This document shows, piece by piece, positions 12,990 to 13,593 of a stretch of DNA of 13,593 nucleotides. Position 1 is the stretch's first letter; every line of letters begins with the position of its first letter. The stretch is taken from NCBI GenBank assembly GCA_009778055.1, contig WRKN01000051.1:1-13593 (forward strand). Reading direction: 5' to 3'. The translations under genes were made by a program, and so were the position numbers. Below the pieces are notes generated by a model. That model had not been told where the DNA came from. It made no database searches and saw nothing but the letters and a program-made list of their open reading frames with translations. This DNA comes from Synergistaceae bacterium. GTDB taxonomy: Bacteria; Synergistota; Synergistia; Synergistales; Aminobacteriaceae.

Positions 12990-13393
12990 TCACCACCGCC
13001 GCGCCTCTCTTGACTCCATTTTACCAAAAAAGCAGGAGGCCCGCGCCCATCGCGTCGTTTGTCTGGGGAGCTTCGCTCTCGGCGGCTTCTTCGCCTTAGC
13101 TTCCGGGGGATCCGACTCCACGATCACCGCTGCCACTTCCGTGGGCTCGACGTCAGGTTTTTAATGGCATCGAGGATAGAAGTTTTCAGGTCTGCTAACG
13201 CCTCGGCGTGTTTTTCGGTGAAGCTAATAGCTATTTTCAAGGCTTCAATCTCTAGCTCTTGGTGCTTGACTCTCTGCTCCAAGCCCTCGACAGTAGTTTT
13301 TAGTTCCGTTATTTCGAGGTCGCGGACTTCGAGCTCCTGCGCTTTTTCATCAAGGGAGGCTGCCAATTCCGCGTTATCGGTATCGGTCTCCAT
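12990..13393 (-). pseudogene. Coiled-coil protein, frameshifted in an A-run
   Basis: The ATG at 13393 has AAGGAG nine bases upstream. The frame gives 89 residues, nearly all a Glu/Leu-heptad coiled coil (DEKAQELEVRDLEITELKTT, then LEQRVKHQELEIEALKIAI), ending at TGA 13124-13126. At the AAAAA run near 13156-13160 a neighbouring frame opens exactly where the first loses coding character. It continues KPDVEPTEVAAVIVESDPPE, then a Lys/Pro-rich stretch, to a TGA at 12990-12992. One extra A would fuse the two. The same coiled-coil frame is also open leftward of the ATG up to a stop at 13538-13540 and reads heptad-like (ERTDELADTLAQKENELKAV), so the true start may be further upstream. The function is unknown; it could be a structural, phage-like or scaffold protein. 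Confidence 0.45.
13018..13026 (-). promoter_or_regulatory. Possible extended -10 element upstream of the 36-aa ORF
   Basis: On the minus strand TGGTAAAAT (13026-13018) fits an extended -10. No -35 is visible at the right distance. It would give a 5' leader of about 65-70 nt before ATG 12944, containing a GGGC/GCCC mini-hairpin. Confidence 0.25.
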
Positions 13394-13593
13394 TTTGGAA
13401 TACTCCTTGTCCCTAACGGCTTTCAGTTCGTTTTCTTTTTGGGCCAGAGTGTCGGCTAGTTCGTCCGTCCGCTCTTTCTTCCACGCTTGGCCGAGCCTCC
13501 AAATTTTTTTATTCGCTGGGGGCCACCGCCGCCGCCGCTAATTAAGTGAATCCCAAAACGATTGGTCAGCTACGTACATTTCTTGTAAATGTT
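13394..13593. other. Window end: possible 5' extension of the coiled-coil gene
   Basis: On the minus strand the coiled-coil frame stays open to 13537 but has no ATG there. A GGAGG (about 13499-13495) precedes a GTG at 13484 that is in another frame and stops after 23 codons. A CCG tandem (about 13526-13537) and a 7-A run (13504-13510 on the minus strand) lie here. An ACATTT/AAATGT hairpin is at 13576-13592. I see no complete gene. Confidence 0.35.

Noticed and set aside
13059..13541. 160-codon rightward frame near the window end
   Set aside because: Ser-rich antisense shadow of the coiled-coil ORF, with no ribosome binding site.
1..13593. CRISPR array, tRNA or rRNA genes
   Set aside because: I saw no regularly spaced direct repeats, no cloverleaf-like segments with GTTCGA arms, and no rRNA-like stretches. 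The only tandem repeat is the 9-bp coding repeat.

Overview
The window looks like accessory DNA from an anaerobic bacterium of clostridial type, or a diderm anaerobe such as Synergistota that has taken up clostridial elements. The grounds are the large serine recombinase, the recombinase tail of the DUF4368 type, the MobV/Pre relaxase, consensus sigma-A promoters of the TTGAAA-17-TATAAT form, and strong GGAGG ribosome binding sites. The genus cannot be fixed from the sequence. Base and codon use change near 4.75 kb and again near 12.15 kb. The transporter block between these points is richer in G+C than its flanks, which suggests a composite region.

Positions 1-4.75 kb are mobile-element debris and cargo: the 3' end of a large serine recombinase, a small conserved-looking ORF, a hairpin, a pair of divergent promoters, the orphan C-terminal part of a second serine recombinase, a strong bidirectional terminator, a leftward promoter driving a candidate structured RNA, and a MobV-family relaxase whose start codon and ribosome binding site lie one frame away from the rest of the gene. 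A leftward two-gene unit (DUF3990, ADP-ribosyltransferase-like, plus a 152-aa partner overlapping by 4 bases) abuts the relaxase end to end. A broken small ORF lies upstream of that unit.

Positions 4.75-12.15 kb hold the main system, a compact rightward operon of NHLM/Nif11 type. It comprises an 88-aa precursor peptide with a Nif11-like leader ending in Gly-Gly and a 19-residue core, two membrane-fusion (HlyD-like) proteins, an ABC transporter with an N-terminal C39 leader peptidase, and a second, larger ABC protein with an extra N-terminal region. The expected flow is: ribosomal synthesis of the precursor, docking of its leader on the C39 domain, cleavage after Gly-Gly, and export through the ABC/adaptor assembly. 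No peptide-modifying enzyme (LanM, radical SAM, YcaO, cyclodehydratase) is encoded anywhere in the window. The locus is therefore either export-only or depends on enzymes encoded elsewhere.

Positions 12.15-13.59 kb carry a short gene resembling a stand-alone HipA N-terminal domain, a bidirectional terminator, a leftward 36-codon amphipathic-helix ORF with a strong Shine-Dalgarno, and a leftward coiled-coil ORF that seems frameshifted in an A-run. Two independent frame breaks at A-homopolymers (relaxase and coiled-coil ORF) mean that sequencing error, gene decay and slippage all have to be considered.
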